From Dietzia natronolimnaea (GTDB taxonomy: Bacteria; Actinomycetota; Actinomycetes; Mycobacteriales; Mycobacteriaceae), in NCBI RefSeq assembly GCF_039525805.1, contig NZ_BAAAHZ010000015.1: a stretch of 64,000 nucleotides of DNA, one strand, 5' to 3'. The translations under genes and the position numbers were made by a program. The notes beneath the pieces are model-generated. The model did not search any database. It was not told where the DNA came from and worked only from the letters and a program-made list of their open reading frames with translations. This document shows positions 41,326 through 50,368 of the stretch, one piece after another; within the stretch, counting starts at the first letter, position 1, and each line of letters starts with the position of its first letter.

Positions 41326-42756
41326 ATGCGCGCGACACAACGACAGATCATCGACGCCCTCGGCGTCCGTTCCCGGATCGACCCCGCCGAGGAGGTGGAG
41401 CGCCGGGTTCGGTTCCTGGCCGACTACCTGGGTGCGAGCGGGGCGAAGGGCTTCGTGCTCGGGATCTCGGGCGGCGTGGACTCCTCGTTGGCCGGCCGCC
41501 TGGCACAGCTGGCGGTGGAGAGGGTGCGCGCCGACGGTGGCGAGGCGGTCTTCGTGGGGATGCGCCTGCCCTACCGCGTGCAGCACGACGAGCATGACGC
41601 GGTGGCGGCCGTGGAGTTCGTGGGGGCCGACGAGACCCTCACGGTGAACGTCGCTCCGGGCGTGGACGGGCTCGACGGCGAGATCCGGCAGGCCGCCGGC
41701 GAGGAGCTGACGGACTTCACCAAGGGCAACACCAAGGCGCGCCACCGCATGGTCGCGCAGTACGCCGTGGCCGGGGACCGGGGACTGCTGGTGATCGGCG
41801 CCGACCACGCCGCCGAGAACGTCACCGGGTTCTTCACCAAGTTCGGCGACGGTGCCGCCGACCTCCTCCCGCTGTCCGGGCTGGACAAACGCCAGGTCCG
41901 GGAGCTGCTCCGTCACCTTCAGGCGCCGCGACAGCTGTGGGACAAGGTGCCCACGGCCGACCTCCTCGACGAGGCCGAGGGCCAGACCGATGAAGAGGAA
42001 CTGGGTATCAGCTACGACCACATCGACGACTACCTCGAGGGTCGCGAGGTGCCCGAGGACGCGGCCCGGCTGATCGAGGAGGCGTGGCACCGCAACCGGC
42101 ACAAGCGCACCACCCCGGTGGAGGTGGCCGACACCTGGTGGCGGCCGGCCGGGAGGATCGGCGAGCAGGCCGGCGAGCAGGCCGGCCGGCGGACGGCGCT
42201 GGTGGTGATCGACATGCAGAACTCGTACTTCGAGTTCCCCGAGCTGGCGGCGGTGCGGGACGAGCTGGTCGGCTCGGTCAACGAGCTGATCCGCGCCGCC
42301 CACGAGGCCGACCGTCCGGTGGTCCTGGTGCGGACCGAGCACGCCGAGGACCGCTCCACCTGGACCCTCAACATGCTCGAGGACGACCAGGGCTTCGCGT
42401 TCCCCGGCACCGAGCAGGCCCGGTTCCTCGACGGGCTCGCCACCGGTGACCACGTGGAGGTGGTCAAGACCCGGGACAGCGCGTTCTTCCGGACCGATCT
42501 GCGGGCCGAGCTGGACCGGTTCGGCGTGGGCCACCTCCTCGTGTGCGGCGTGTCGACGCACAGCTGCGTGGCGCAGACCGCGATCGACGGCTTCGCCGAG
42601 AACCTGCACGTGGCGGTGGCCCGCGGTGCCATCTCGTCCGACAACCCGCCGCTGTCGGAGGCGCTCCTGGAGTTCCTGCAGGACCAGATGCGCCAGCCGC
42701 TGCTGGACCGGGCACAGAGTCTGGAGCTGCTGCGCACGGGCCGCTGGCCCGACTGA
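41326..42756 (+). CDS. nadE: Ammonia-type NAD+ synthetase fused to an isochorismatase-like hydrolase
   Basis: A 476-residue two-domain protein. Residues 1-275 are a full NadE: PP-loop SGGVDSS (48-54), RLPYRVQHDE, FTKGNTKARHRM, GADHAAENVTGFFTKFGDGAADLLPLSGL and the C-terminal HKRTTP. A short linker with two GEQA units (279-286) leads to an isochorismatase/nicotinamidase-fold domain with the Asp-Lys-Cys triad D296 (VVIDMQN), K381 (VKTRDSAF) and C414 (GVSTHSCV). The nicotinamidase DxHxxxH metal site is absent. NadE of this type uses free ammonia, so a C-terminal amidohydrolase might supply it. CACACT 6 nt before the ATG suggests a leaderless start. Confidence 0.88.
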   Translation: MRATQRQIIDALGVRSRIDPAEEVERRVRFLADYLGASGAKGFVLGISGGVDSSLAGRLAQLAVERVRADGGEAVFVGMRLPYRVQHDEHDAVAAVEFVGADETLTVNVAPGVDGLDGEIRQAAGEELTDFTKGNTKARHRMVAQYAVAGDRGLLVIGADHAAENVTGFFTKFGDGAADLLPLSGLDKRQVRELLRHLQAPRQLWDKVPTADLLDEAEGQTDEEELGISYDHIDDYLEGREVPEDAARLIEEAWHRNRHKRTTPVEVADTWWRPAGRIGEQAGEQAGRRTALVVIDMQNSYFEFPELAAVRDELVGSVNELIRAAHEADRPVVLVRTEHAEDRSTWTLNMLEDDQGFAFPGTEQARFLDGLATGDHVEVVKTRDSAFFRTDLRAELDRFGVGHLLVCGVSTHSCVAQTAIDGFAENLHVAVARGAISSDNPPLSEALLEFLQDQMRQPLLDRAQSLELLRTGRWPD

Positions 42757-42766
42757 GCGGCGGGCC

Positions 42767-42791
42767 GGGCGGCTCAGCCGGAGCCGCGCCC
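42767..42791. terminator. Hairpin between convergent nadE fusion and pirin genes
   Basis: GGGCGGCTC pairs with GAGCCGCGCCC (one bulge) around an AGCCG loop, 10 nt after the nadE stop and 8 nt from the pirin stop. Confidence 0.5.
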
Positions 42792-42799
42792 GGACGGGC

Positions 42800-43819
<1,020 letters not shown>

Positions 43820-43924
43820 CTCCTCTGACGGGACGGTAATTGCTGTCGCGTCATACAACTCCGGGCCCCGGCGGTTTGTTCCCTCCCGCGTCTGAGCCCG
43901 GGCCAGCCCCAGATCAGCCCCGGG

Positions 43925-44557
43925 TCAGCCCCGGGCCACCACTCCGGTCACCGGAATCCGGCCGTCGACCGCCTGGCGGAAGTTGAGTACCGCACGCTGG
44001 ACGTGGTCGCCCGTGGAGACCACGACCGCGCCGGTGGTCCCGCGCTCGCGGAAGATCTGGTCGGTGAACCGGGCGTTCTGGACCGTCGAGTTGGAGTTGC
44101 CCTCCTCGGTGATCCGCCACGGTGCGATCCCGGCGCCGCGGAGCCAGTCGCCCATCGCGCGGGCCTCCGTGCGGCCGTTCTGCGGGACTCCACCGGTCAC
44201 GATGATGCGGGCGGTGGGGTACTCCCGCGCGAGCCGGAAGCCTGTCCTCAGCCGCTCCTCGAGCACCGGCCGGATCCCCCCGTCGGGATAGAGGCCCGCG
44301 CCCAGGATCACGATGTCGGTGGTGAACGGATTGACCGTGAGCACCGCCGGGTCGTCGCTCGTGAGCGCGTCCAGGCCGCCGCACATCTGCAGCATCGACT
44401 GGTCGACGTACTGGCAGCCCACCATGGTCAGCCCGTTGTAGAGCGCGGTGCCCGACGGGAGCTCCGCCGAACCCGCGGATGCGGTCCCTGCACCGGCCCC
44501 CAGCGCGAGCGCCGCCGTGGCCGCGACCGCTGCGAGACGGATGTGTGTCCTACGCAC
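43925..44557 (-). CDS. Exported DUF218 (SanA/ElyC/YdcF-like) protein
   Basis: A 210-residue protein. A cleavable signal (ALALGAGAGTASA) is followed by a DUF218 domain with IVILGAGLYPDGGIRPVLEERLRTGFRLAREYP, IIVTGGVPQNGRTEARAMGDWL, ITEEGNSNSTVQNARF and VVVSTGDHVQRAVLNFRQAV. Family members act in envelope or vancomycin-resistance functions, without a defined reaction. GTG start with GGAGG 9 nt upstream. The region to the DNA glycosylase gene contains CGATA-GT-TATCG at 44604-44615, a short inverted repeat. Confidence 0.82.
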   Translation of the reverse strand: MRRTHIRLAAVAATAALALGAGAGTASAGSAELPSGTALYNGLTMVGCQYVDQSMLQMCGGLDALTSDDPAVLTVNPFTTDIVILGAGLYPDGGIRPVLEERLRTGFRLAREYPTARIIVTGGVPQNGRTEARAMGDWLRGAGIAPWRITEEGNSNSTVQNARFTDQIFRERGTTGAVVVSTGDHVQRAVLNFRQAVDGRIPVTGVVARG

Positions 44558-44670
44558 GATGGCGTTCCTCCCCCGAGAAAACTGTGTGACTCATTTCGTG
44601 ATCCGATAGTTATCGTCGGCCACGGTACCGCTGTTACCCGTGAGGCAGGATGGTCCAGAAAACCGCCCGG

Positions 44671-44676
44671 TACCCT
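44671..44676 (+). promoter_or_regulatory. -10 box for leaderless DNA glycosylase transcript
   Basis: TACCCT ends 6 nt before the ATG at 44683. Confidence 0.5.
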
Positions 44677-44682
44677 GCTCGT

Positions 44683-45357
44683 ATGCCCGCAGGATACGAC
44701 AAATCGGCCGCGGTCCGATACCTCTCCCGAGCGGACCCCGAGCTCGGACGCCACATCGAGAGCGTCGGTCCGTGCACCCTCGCGCCCGCCCCGGACGCCG
44801 GACCGCACACCCTGTTCGACCGCCTGGCCTCCTCGATCCTGTCCCAGCAACTGTCGGTCAAGGCGGCCGCGACGATCGCCGGTCGACTCAGGGAACGGGC
44901 GGCCGGGCCCCTGCATCTCGACCCCGGCCTCCTCACCACCCTCTCAGACGACGAGATCCGTGCCTGCGGGGTCTCCCGACCCAAGATCGCCGCGCTCCGC
45001 GACCTCGCCGACGCGGTGGGGACCGGACGGATCCCCACCCTGGCGGAGCTGGAGGAACTCGACGACGAGGAGGTGGTCGCCTCCCTGACCACCGTCCGCG
45101 GGGTGGGCCGGTGGACGGTGGAGATGCTGCTGATCTTCCTGCTGGACAGGCCCGACGTGTTCCCCGTGGCCGATGTCGGCGTCCGGCGCGGATTCGAGCG
45201 GGTCACGGGACTCGACGGACCCCCCACCGCCACCCGGATGCTCACCCGTGCCGAGAGCTGGGCCCCCTACCGGTCGGTCGCCTCCTGGTACCTGTGGCGG
45301 GCGGTGGACCAGACCGGCCAGGCGGTGCCCGCGCCGCCCGCGCCCGCCGTCCGGTAG
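44683..45357 (+). CDS. DNA-3-methyladenine glycosylase (AlkA-like, HhH-GPD)
   Basis: A 224-residue base-excision repair enzyme. The helix-hairpin-helix and GPD loop are in LTTVRGVGRWTVEMLLIFLLDRPDVFPVADVGVRRGF; the Asp in PVADVG is the catalytic residue. LFDRLASSILSQQLSVKAAATIAGRL is the N-terminal helical core. It removes 3-methyladenine or other alkylated bases. It is shorter than E. coli AlkA, lacking the N-terminal domain, as in many actinobacterial forms. The TAG stop is embedded in the promoter box of tpx. Confidence 0.88.
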   Translation: MPAGYDKSAAVRYLSRADPELGRHIESVGPCTLAPAPDAGPHTLFDRLASSILSQQLSVKAAATIAGRLRERAAGPLHLDPGLLTTLSDDEIRACGVSRPKIAALRDLADAVGTGRIPTLAELEELDDEEVVASLTTVRGVGRWTVEMLLIFLLDRPDVFPVADVGVRRGFERVTGLDGPPTATRMLTRAESWAPYRSVASWYLWRAVDQTGQAVPAPPAPAVR

Positions 45358-45360
45358 AAC
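45355..45360 (+). promoter_or_regulatory. -10 box for leaderless tpx transcript
   Basis: TAGAAC ends 6 nt before the tpx ATG at 45367; its first three bases are the stop codon of the DNA glycosylase gene. Confidence 0.45.
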
Positions 45361-45366
45361 GGACGC

Positions 45367-45864
45367 ATGGCAACCACCGCATTCAAGGGAAACCCCGTCT
45401 CCACGTCCGGCGAGCTCCCCGCCGTCGGCACCACCGCTCCGGCCTTCGACCTGGTCGGCACAGACCTGGCGCCCGTGACCTCCGAGTCGCTCGCCGGCAA
45501 GCGCGTCGTGCTCAACATCTTCCCGAGCGTCGACACTGGCGTCTGCGCCCAGTCGGTCCGCACCTTCAACGAGAAGGCCACGGACCTGGACAACACCGCG
45601 GTCATCAACGTCTCGGCGGACCTCCCGTTCGCGCTCAAGCGCTTCTCCGCCGACGAGGGCATCGAGAACGCCTCCGCCGGTTCCACCTTCCGCAGCGACT
45701 TCGCCTCGACCTACGGCGTCAAGATGGCCGACGGCCCCCTGGCCGGCCTGTGCGCCCGCTCGGTCGTGGTGCTCGACGCCGACGGCACGGTGGTCTACAC
45801 CCAGCTCGTCGACGAGATCACCACCGAGCCGGACTACGACTCCGCGCTGGCTGCACTCGCCTGA
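45367..45864 (+). CDS. tpx: Thiol peroxidase Tpx, atypical: usual resolving cysteine replaced
   Basis: A 165-residue thioredoxin-fold peroxiredoxin that reduces alkyl and hydrogen peroxides. The peroxidatic Cys60 is in FPSVDTGVCAQSVRTFN. In E. coli and M. tuberculosis Tpx the resolving cysteine follows in RFCGAEG; here the same position reads KRFSADEG (Ser94). A different cysteine, Cys129, appears in PLAGLCARSVVV, where the E. coli protein has Ala. The enzyme may work by a 1-Cys mechanism or use Cys129. It has its own leaderless promoter and ends at an exceptionally stable hairpin. Confidence 0.92.
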   Translation: MATTAFKGNPVSTSGELPAVGTTAPAFDLVGTDLAPVTSESLAGKRVVLNIFPSVDTGVCAQSVRTFNEKATDLDNTAVINVSADLPFALKRFSADEGIENASAGSTFRSDFASTYGVKMADGPLAGLCARSVVVLDADGTVVYTQLVDEITTEPDYDSALAALA

Positions 45865-45867
45865 TCC

Positions 45868-45923
45868 GGGTCAACGGCCGCCGGCCCGCCTCCATGTGGA
45901 GGCGGGCCGGCGGCCGTTGACCC
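45868..45923. terminator. 27-bp perfect inverted repeat, bidirectional terminator
   Basis: Arms 45868-45894 and 45897-45923 are exact reverse complements with only TG between them. The repeat starts 3 nt after the tpx stop and ends 24 nt before the stop of the convergent FMN reductase gene. It is far longer than needed for termination. Confidence 0.85.
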
Positions 45924-45947
45924 GTCGAGAGTCGGGCGCGTCGAGCC

Positions 45948-46514
45948 CTAGGCGCTGCCCGCGGGGATCGGCGCGAACCGACGGACCGCGTCCTCGAGCT
46001 GGTCGAAGAGGGTGGAGATCTCCCCCGCGCGCCGGTCGTTCGGCTGGAGACCCTCCTGGCCGAACTCGGTGAACAGGCTCAGCGACACCTGCTGACGGAC
46101 CCCGAACATCCGGAAGTTCGCGACGATCTGGCGCCACTGCTCCACGGCGCGTACGCCGCCCTCGGCGCCGTAGGAGACAAAGGCGACCGGCTTGTCCGCC
46201 CACTCGTCGCCGAGTGAGTCGAAGGCGTTCTTCAGGGCGCCGGGAACGCCGTGGTTGTACTCGGGGGTCACGAAGATGAAGGCGTCGTAGGAATCGATCG
46301 CCTCACTCCACCGGGTGACCCGCTCGTCGTCGTACTGCTTGTTCGCGGCACCCGGCACGGTGGCCGAGGTGAGGAGCGGCACGTCGAAGGACTTGAGGTC
46401 GACCAGGTCGTAGGTGGCGAGCTCCCGCGACGCCGCCTCCGCGGTGACCCAGTCGGCCACGGCCGCGCCGCCCCGCTCGTCGCGGATACTGCCCAGGATG
46501 ATGCCGATCTTCAC
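45948..46514 (-). CDS. NADPH-dependent FMN reductase / azoreductase-like flavoprotein
   Basis: A 188-residue flavodoxin-fold protein. It has KIGIILGSIRDERGG (FMN phosphate loop), FVTPEYNHGVPGALKNAFDSLGDEW, which is the hallmark of the family, and KPVAFVSYGAEGGVRAVEQWR. Members reduce quinones, azo dyes or chromate with NADPH. The GTG at 46514 has GGAGGAG at 7-nt spacing. It lies convergent to tpx, consistent with but not proof of a shared oxidative-stress role. Confidence 0.88.
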   Translation of the reverse strand: MKIGIILGSIRDERGGAAVADWVTAEAASRELATYDLVDLKSFDVPLLTSATVPGAANKQYDDERVTRWSEAIDSYDAFIFVTPEYNHGVPGALKNAFDSLGDEWADKPVAFVSYGAEGGVRAVEQWRQIVANFRMFGVRQQVSLSLFTEFGQEGLQPNDRRAGEISTLFDQLEDAVRRFAPIPAGSA

Positions 46515-46579
46515 TAGCGTCTCCTCCGTCGATCGATGTCGTGGACACCCCGACCGTACTTGAGTGACACAGCAACAAT

Positions 46580-47392
46580 CTACCGCCTGCCGTAGACAGT
46601 GACCGACGCCACCGCGCACACCCGGCCGCGGGCGTCCCGGGTGACCGCCTGCGCGATCCCCCAGCTCCGACCGTCATGGAGTGCCTCGGCGCGCACCGTG
46701 ACCGGGCCGACGAGCGGGATCTGCCGCACGTATCTCACGTCGAGCGAGGACGAACTGACCTCTCGTTCGTGCGGGAACACCGCCGCACCGGCCACCTCCG
46801 CGACGGCGGCGAATACCCCGCCGTGCAGGTTTCCCAGCGGGTTGGCCAGCGCCGGTTCGGGGGCGATCACGGCCTCCACCGCCCGGGTGCCCCCCGGGCC
46901 GTCATCGTGGTGGTCCAGCGTCAGGCACAACACCTCGGCCAGCGTCCCCGGTGCCAGTGCCGAGGGCCACGGCGGCTCGTCGTCGTAATCATCCGGGTCC
47001 ACGACCCCCGCGATCTCCATCGACTTGACCAGTCCCGCGGCGACCACCCCGCCGTCGTCATCGAGGACGTCGCCCCGCGTGGTGAGGCAGTGTCCGTCGT
47101 CGCCCAGGTGGTCCGTGCGCACGCCCAGGCCGGTCGACCCCTCCCGGGGGCGCGCCAGCAGATCCAGGCGGAGCTCGGTGGTCACGGTCCACATCCCCTC
47201 GGGACGACGGCGGTGGTTCTCGGCCCCGAGACCGGAGTCGACCAACACCGCCAGGGCCCCCGTGGCGAAGCGCCCGGACGGGTCCACGAACTGGTCGGCG
47301 ACCGGCTGGTGCCAGCTCACGGTGCCGTCCCCGTTCGGACTGAAGGTCAGTCCGAGCCGGGGTTCCGGGCCGTGGTGCGTCGATTCCCTCAT
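46580..47392 (-). CDS. Double-hotdog acyl-CoA thioesterase (PaaI-like)
   Basis: A 270-residue protein made of two hotdog folds. The second has NPLGNLHGGVFAAVAEVAGAAVF, the PaaI-type GG motif with its active-site region, and SSLDVRYVRQIPLVGPVTVRAEALHDGRSWGIAQAVTRDARGRVCAVA. The first repeat has FATGALAVLVDSGLGAENHRR. It hydrolyses acyl-CoA thioesters. No ribosome-binding site; TAGCGT lies 6 nt before the ATG, so the mRNA is probably leaderless. It is divergent from the histidine kinase. Confidence 0.82.
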   Translation of the reverse strand: MRESTHHGPEPRLGLTFSPNGDGTVSWHQPVADQFVDPSGRFATGALAVLVDSGLGAENHRRRPEGMWTVTTELRLDLLARPREGSTGLGVRTDHLGDDGHCLTTRGDVLDDDGGVVAAGLVKSMEIAGVVDPDDYDDEPPWPSALAPGTLAEVLCLTLDHHDDGPGGTRAVEAVIAPEPALANPLGNLHGGVFAAVAEVAGAAVFPHEREVSSSSLDVRYVRQIPLVGPVTVRAEALHDGRSWGIAQAVTRDARGRVCAVASVTVYGRR

Positions 47393-47398
47393 CTCGCG

Positions 47399-47404
47399 AC
47401 GCTA
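47399..47404 (-). promoter_or_regulatory. -10 box for leaderless thioesterase transcript
   Basis: TAGCGT on the minus strand, 6 nt before the ATG at 47392. Confidence 0.4.
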
Positions 47405-47455
47405 ACACGTGTTCCAGTCCTGCCCGTCGGGCCCACGTGGCCGCACAATGGAGCC

Positions 47456-48904
47456 GTGCCCCCACGAGCAGAGCCCCCCCGGACAGCACCCCTGAGCAGC
47501 GAGGTTCTCGCGACGCCCCGACGCTGGCCGATCCGCACGGCCACCACCGTGATCGCCACCGCGATCGTCATCCTGGTGCTGGCCGCCGCGGCGGGGGGCG
47601 CGTGGCTGCTCCTGCGCACCGCCGCGCACAGTGCGATCGACACGGTGGACCGGGGTCGGGCGGTCGACGTGGCGGGGGCCCTGTCCGCGCGCGGACCCCG
47701 GGCCGCCCTCGACCTCGTGGCCGAGCCGCTGTCCGGCGTGGACCTCGTGCGGATCGTCGGGCCGGGGGACCGGCTGCTCGCCGCCCAGGTCACCCGCGGA
47801 CTCGAGGACGTGCCCCCGGTGCCCGCGCCCGTGGCCGGGGAGATCACCCGGCACCAGCTGGAGTCGCCCAGCGGGGCGGACCTGCGGGTGACGTCGGTCG
47901 GCGTGGACCTGGGCGGCGTGACGTTCGCCGTCGAGGTGGGCACGGACACCGACCGGTACGACACCGTGCTCGCGGCGGGCGCGATCCTGTTCCTGTCCTT
48001 CGTGCCCGTGGCCGGACTGGCGACCGCGGTGTTCGTGCACTACGCGATGGGCCGCGTGCTGCGGCCGGTGGAATCGATCCGGTCGCGGGTGGCCGAGATC
48101 TCCGCCTCGGGGCGGGGCGAGCGGGTGCCGGTGCCCGAGGCGGAGGACGAGATCGCGCGACTGGCCCGCACGATGAACGCGATGCTCGCCCGCCTGGACG
48201 CCGCGAGGACCGCCCAGGTGGCCTTCGTGGGCGATGCCTCGCACGAGTTACGCAGCCCCCTGTCCACGCTGTCGACGCTGTTGGAGCTGTCCTCGACCTC
48301 CGGCACCCCGGTCGACGTGGAGACCGTGGACGACCTCCTGCTGCCCGAGGTCCAGCGGATGCGGTCGATGGTCGAGGATCTCCTCCTGCTGGCCAAGAAC
48401 GACGAGCGGGGTGTCCCGCTGCGTCGCGAGGACGTGGACCTCGACGACATCGTCCTCTCCGAGGTCGGGCGGCTCCGTGGACTGGGCGGACTCGAGGTCA
48501 CCGGCGCGGTGGAACCCGCCCGACTGGTCGGCGACCCCGACGCCCTGCTGCGGGTCGTGCGCAACCTCGTCGACAACGCGCGGCGGCACGCCCGCGAGGC
48601 CGTGATGATCGGGCTCACCGTGGATCGCACGGACCCCGCGGGACCGCGCGCCGTGATCACCGTCGACGACGACGGCGAGGGGGTGCCACCCGAGCAGCGT
48701 GACACGGTGTTCGACCGCTTCGCCCGACTCGACGCCGACCGCGCCCGCGGCACCGGGGGGTCCGGCCTGGGGCTGGCGATCGTCGCCGAGATCACCCGCT
48801 CCCACGGGGGATCGGTCCGGGTCGAGGACTCCCCCGCGGGCGGAGCGCGGTTCGTCGTGGACCTGCCGGTCGAGACCATCGGGGAACACCCCGACCAGCC
48901 GTGA
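47456..48904 (+). CDS. Sensor histidine kinase, OmpR-type partner class
   Basis: A 482-residue membrane kinase. TM1 (IRTATTVIATAIVILVLAAAAGGAWLLL), an extracytoplasmic loop, TM2 (AAGAILFLSFVPVAGLATAVFVHY), HAMP, the HisKA H-box ASHELRSPLSTLSTLLEL and HATPase motifs (VRNLVDNARRHA, DDDGEGVPPEQ, GGSGLGLAIVAEI) are all present. The GTG start has CACAAT 6 nt upstream. No response regulator adjoins it. The only OmpR-type regulator in the window is at 53459-54151, on the other strand, beyond a NarL-type system; that is the best partner candidate. Confidence 0.88.
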   Translation: MPPRAEPPRTAPLSSEVLATPRRWPIRTATTVIATAIVILVLAAAAGGAWLLLRTAAHSAIDTVDRGRAVDVAGALSARGPRAALDLVAEPLSGVDLVRIVGPGDRLLAAQVTRGLEDVPPVPAPVAGEITRHQLESPSGADLRVTSVGVDLGGVTFAVEVGTDTDRYDTVLAAGAILFLSFVPVAGLATAVFVHYAMGRVLRPVESIRSRVAEISASGRGERVPVPEAEDEIARLARTMNAMLARLDAARTAQVAFVGDASHELRSPLSTLSTLLELSSTSGTPVDVETVDDLLLPEVQRMRSMVEDLLLLAKNDERGVPLRREDVDLDDIVLSEVGRLRGLGGLEVTGAVEPARLVGDPDALLRVVRNLVDNARRHAREAVMIGLTVDRTDPAGPRAVITVDDDGEGVPPEQRDTVFDRFARLDADRARGTGGSGLGLAIVAEITRSHGGSVRVEDSPAGGARFVVDLPVETIGEHPDQP

Positions 48905-48959
48905 CCGACCCGGGCGGCCGCCGCTGCGGCGCCGCGCCACCGGCCGGACCGTGAGCGGA

Positions 48960-48965
48960 TAGGCT
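48960..48965 (+). promoter_or_regulatory. -10 box for leaderless NarL-type kinase operon
   Basis: TAGGCT ends 8 nt before the GTG at 48974; no ribosome-binding site is seen. Confidence 0.4.
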
Positions 48966-48973
48966 CGGCTGTC

Positions 48974-50368
48974 GTGTGGGCCCGCCTGAACCGCCTCTTC
49001 GACGCCGAGGACGCATGGACCCGACCGTTGCCGGAGAACTACCTCCGGGCCGACGCGGTCCTCGCCCTGGCCATGTTCGCCTGCTCGGCCGTGGGACTGG
49101 AGATCCTGCGGAGCATGGGCGTGTTGGGCGGCGAGAGCGCTCCGCTGTGGGCCCAGTACGCGGCGATGGCGAGCGCGGCGGCCCTGCTCGCCATCCGCCG
49201 CCGAATCCCGCTCCTGACCGGCCTCGGCGCGACCGCGCATCTGCTCATCATCGGCAGCGTCATGCCGCTGGTGATGGGGCAGGTCTCCCAGCAGGTGCTG
49301 TACTTCATCGCCGTCTACTCCGCGGTGGCATGGGCCCGCGACCGCAGGGCTCTGGTCGGTGTGGCGGTGGGGATCACCGCCGCCCTCGTGGTGTGGATGA
49401 TCTGGTACCTCGCGCTGGGATCGGGGATGCAGCAGATCCTCGACTCCCTCGATGACACCGACCGCTCGTCGGGGCTCGTCCCTCCCGTGCCCGCCTACCT
49501 CGTCTACACCGCGCTCATCAACATCGTCTACTTCGGCGGCGCCGCCGCACTCGGGATCGCCTCGTGGCGGGGTGCACGGCGCCGCCACTCCCTGGCCGAG
49601 CAGGCCGAGACCATCGAGAACCAGGCCGAGGCACTGCGAGACCGCGCCGTCGTCGAGGAGCGTCTGCGCATCGCCCGGGAGCTGCACGATGTGATCGCCC
49701 ACCACGTCGCGGCGATCGGCGTCCAGGCCGGCGCCGCACGACGGGTCATGGGACACGACCCCGACGCCGCCGCCGGCGCCCTGCGGACCGTCGAGGAATC
49801 CTCCCGCTCCGCGGTCGGGGAGATGCGGGCCCTGCTCGGCGCCCTCCGGTCGGCCGACCGGCTCCCCGCCACGGCCTCCGCCGACGCCACGGCCCCCGCC
49901 GGCGACCCGGCCTCCACCGGCGATCCCTCCCGCTCCGCGGGGCACGGGGTCACCGACATCGAGCGGCTGGCCGCCTCCCACGACTCAGCCGACTTCTCCA
50001 CCAGCGTCTCGGTGGTCACCGGCACGGGCCACCCGCTCGAGGAGGTCCCGCCGATCGTCGGTCTGTCCCTGTACCGCACCGCGCAGGAGGCACTGGCCAA
50101 CGTCCGGCGACACTCCACCGCCGACCGCGCGGGAGTGGTCCTGCGCACCGGCGAGAACCCGGGCGGGAACCCGTACGCGGAGGTGGAGATCACCGACGCC
50201 GGACGCCCCCGGGCGGGGACCTCGGGGAGCGGACTGGGACTGCTGGGCATGCGCGAACGGGTGCGCTCCCACGGCGGCGAGTGCGAGATCGGCCCCCGGG
50301 TGACCGGCGGCTACCGGGTGCGGGTGCGTCTGCCCTACCGCCCCGACGTGGACGCCGACCGGGAATGA
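48974..50368 (+). CDS. Sensor histidine kinase, NarL-type (HisKA_3)
   Basis: A 464-residue kinase with about five to six N-terminal helices and no large outside loop. The HisKA_3 box is IARELHDVIAHHVAAIGVQAGAARRV; the ATPase domain includes GLSLYRTAQEALANVRRHSTA and AGTSGSGLGLLGMRERVRSHGG. An Ala/Pro/Asp-rich insert (about 300-330) separates dimerisation and ATPase domains. It overlaps the response-regulator gene by ATGA. Membrane-embedded sensors of this type next to ABC exporters often detect peptides or antibiotics in the membrane. Confidence 0.88.
   Translation: MWARLNRLFDAEDAWTRPLPENYLRADAVLALAMFACSAVGLEILRSMGVLGGESAPLWAQYAAMASAAALLAIRRRIPLLTGLGATAHLLIIGSVMPLVMGQVSQQVLYFIAVYSAVAWARDRRALVGVAVGITAALVVWMIWYLALGSGMQQILDSLDDTDRSSGLVPPVPAYLVYTALINIVYFGGAAALGIASWRGARRRHSLAEQAETIENQAEALRDRAVVEERLRIARELHDVIAHHVAAIGVQAGAARRVMGHDPDAAAGALRTVEESSRSAVGEMRALLGALRSADRLPATASADATAPAGDPASTGDPSRSAGHGVTDIERLAASHDSADFSTSVSVVTGTGHPLEEVPPIVGLSLYRTAQEALANVRRHSTADRAGVVLRTGENPGGNPYAEVEITDAGRPRAGTSGSGLGLLGMRERVRSHGGECEIGPRVTGGYRVRVRLPYRPDVDADRE

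Noticed and set aside
42190..42756. Calling the C-terminal domain of the NadE fusion a nicotinamidase
   Set aside because: The Asp-Lys-Cys triad fits, but the DxHxxxH metal-binding motif of nicotinamidases is absent, so only an isochorismatase-like hydrolase is supported.
45871..46203. A minus-strand frame through the 27-bp inverted repeat extending beyond the FMN reductase
   Set aside because: It is a different frame of the FMN reductase gene and reads through the terminator; the reductase frame has the family motifs.
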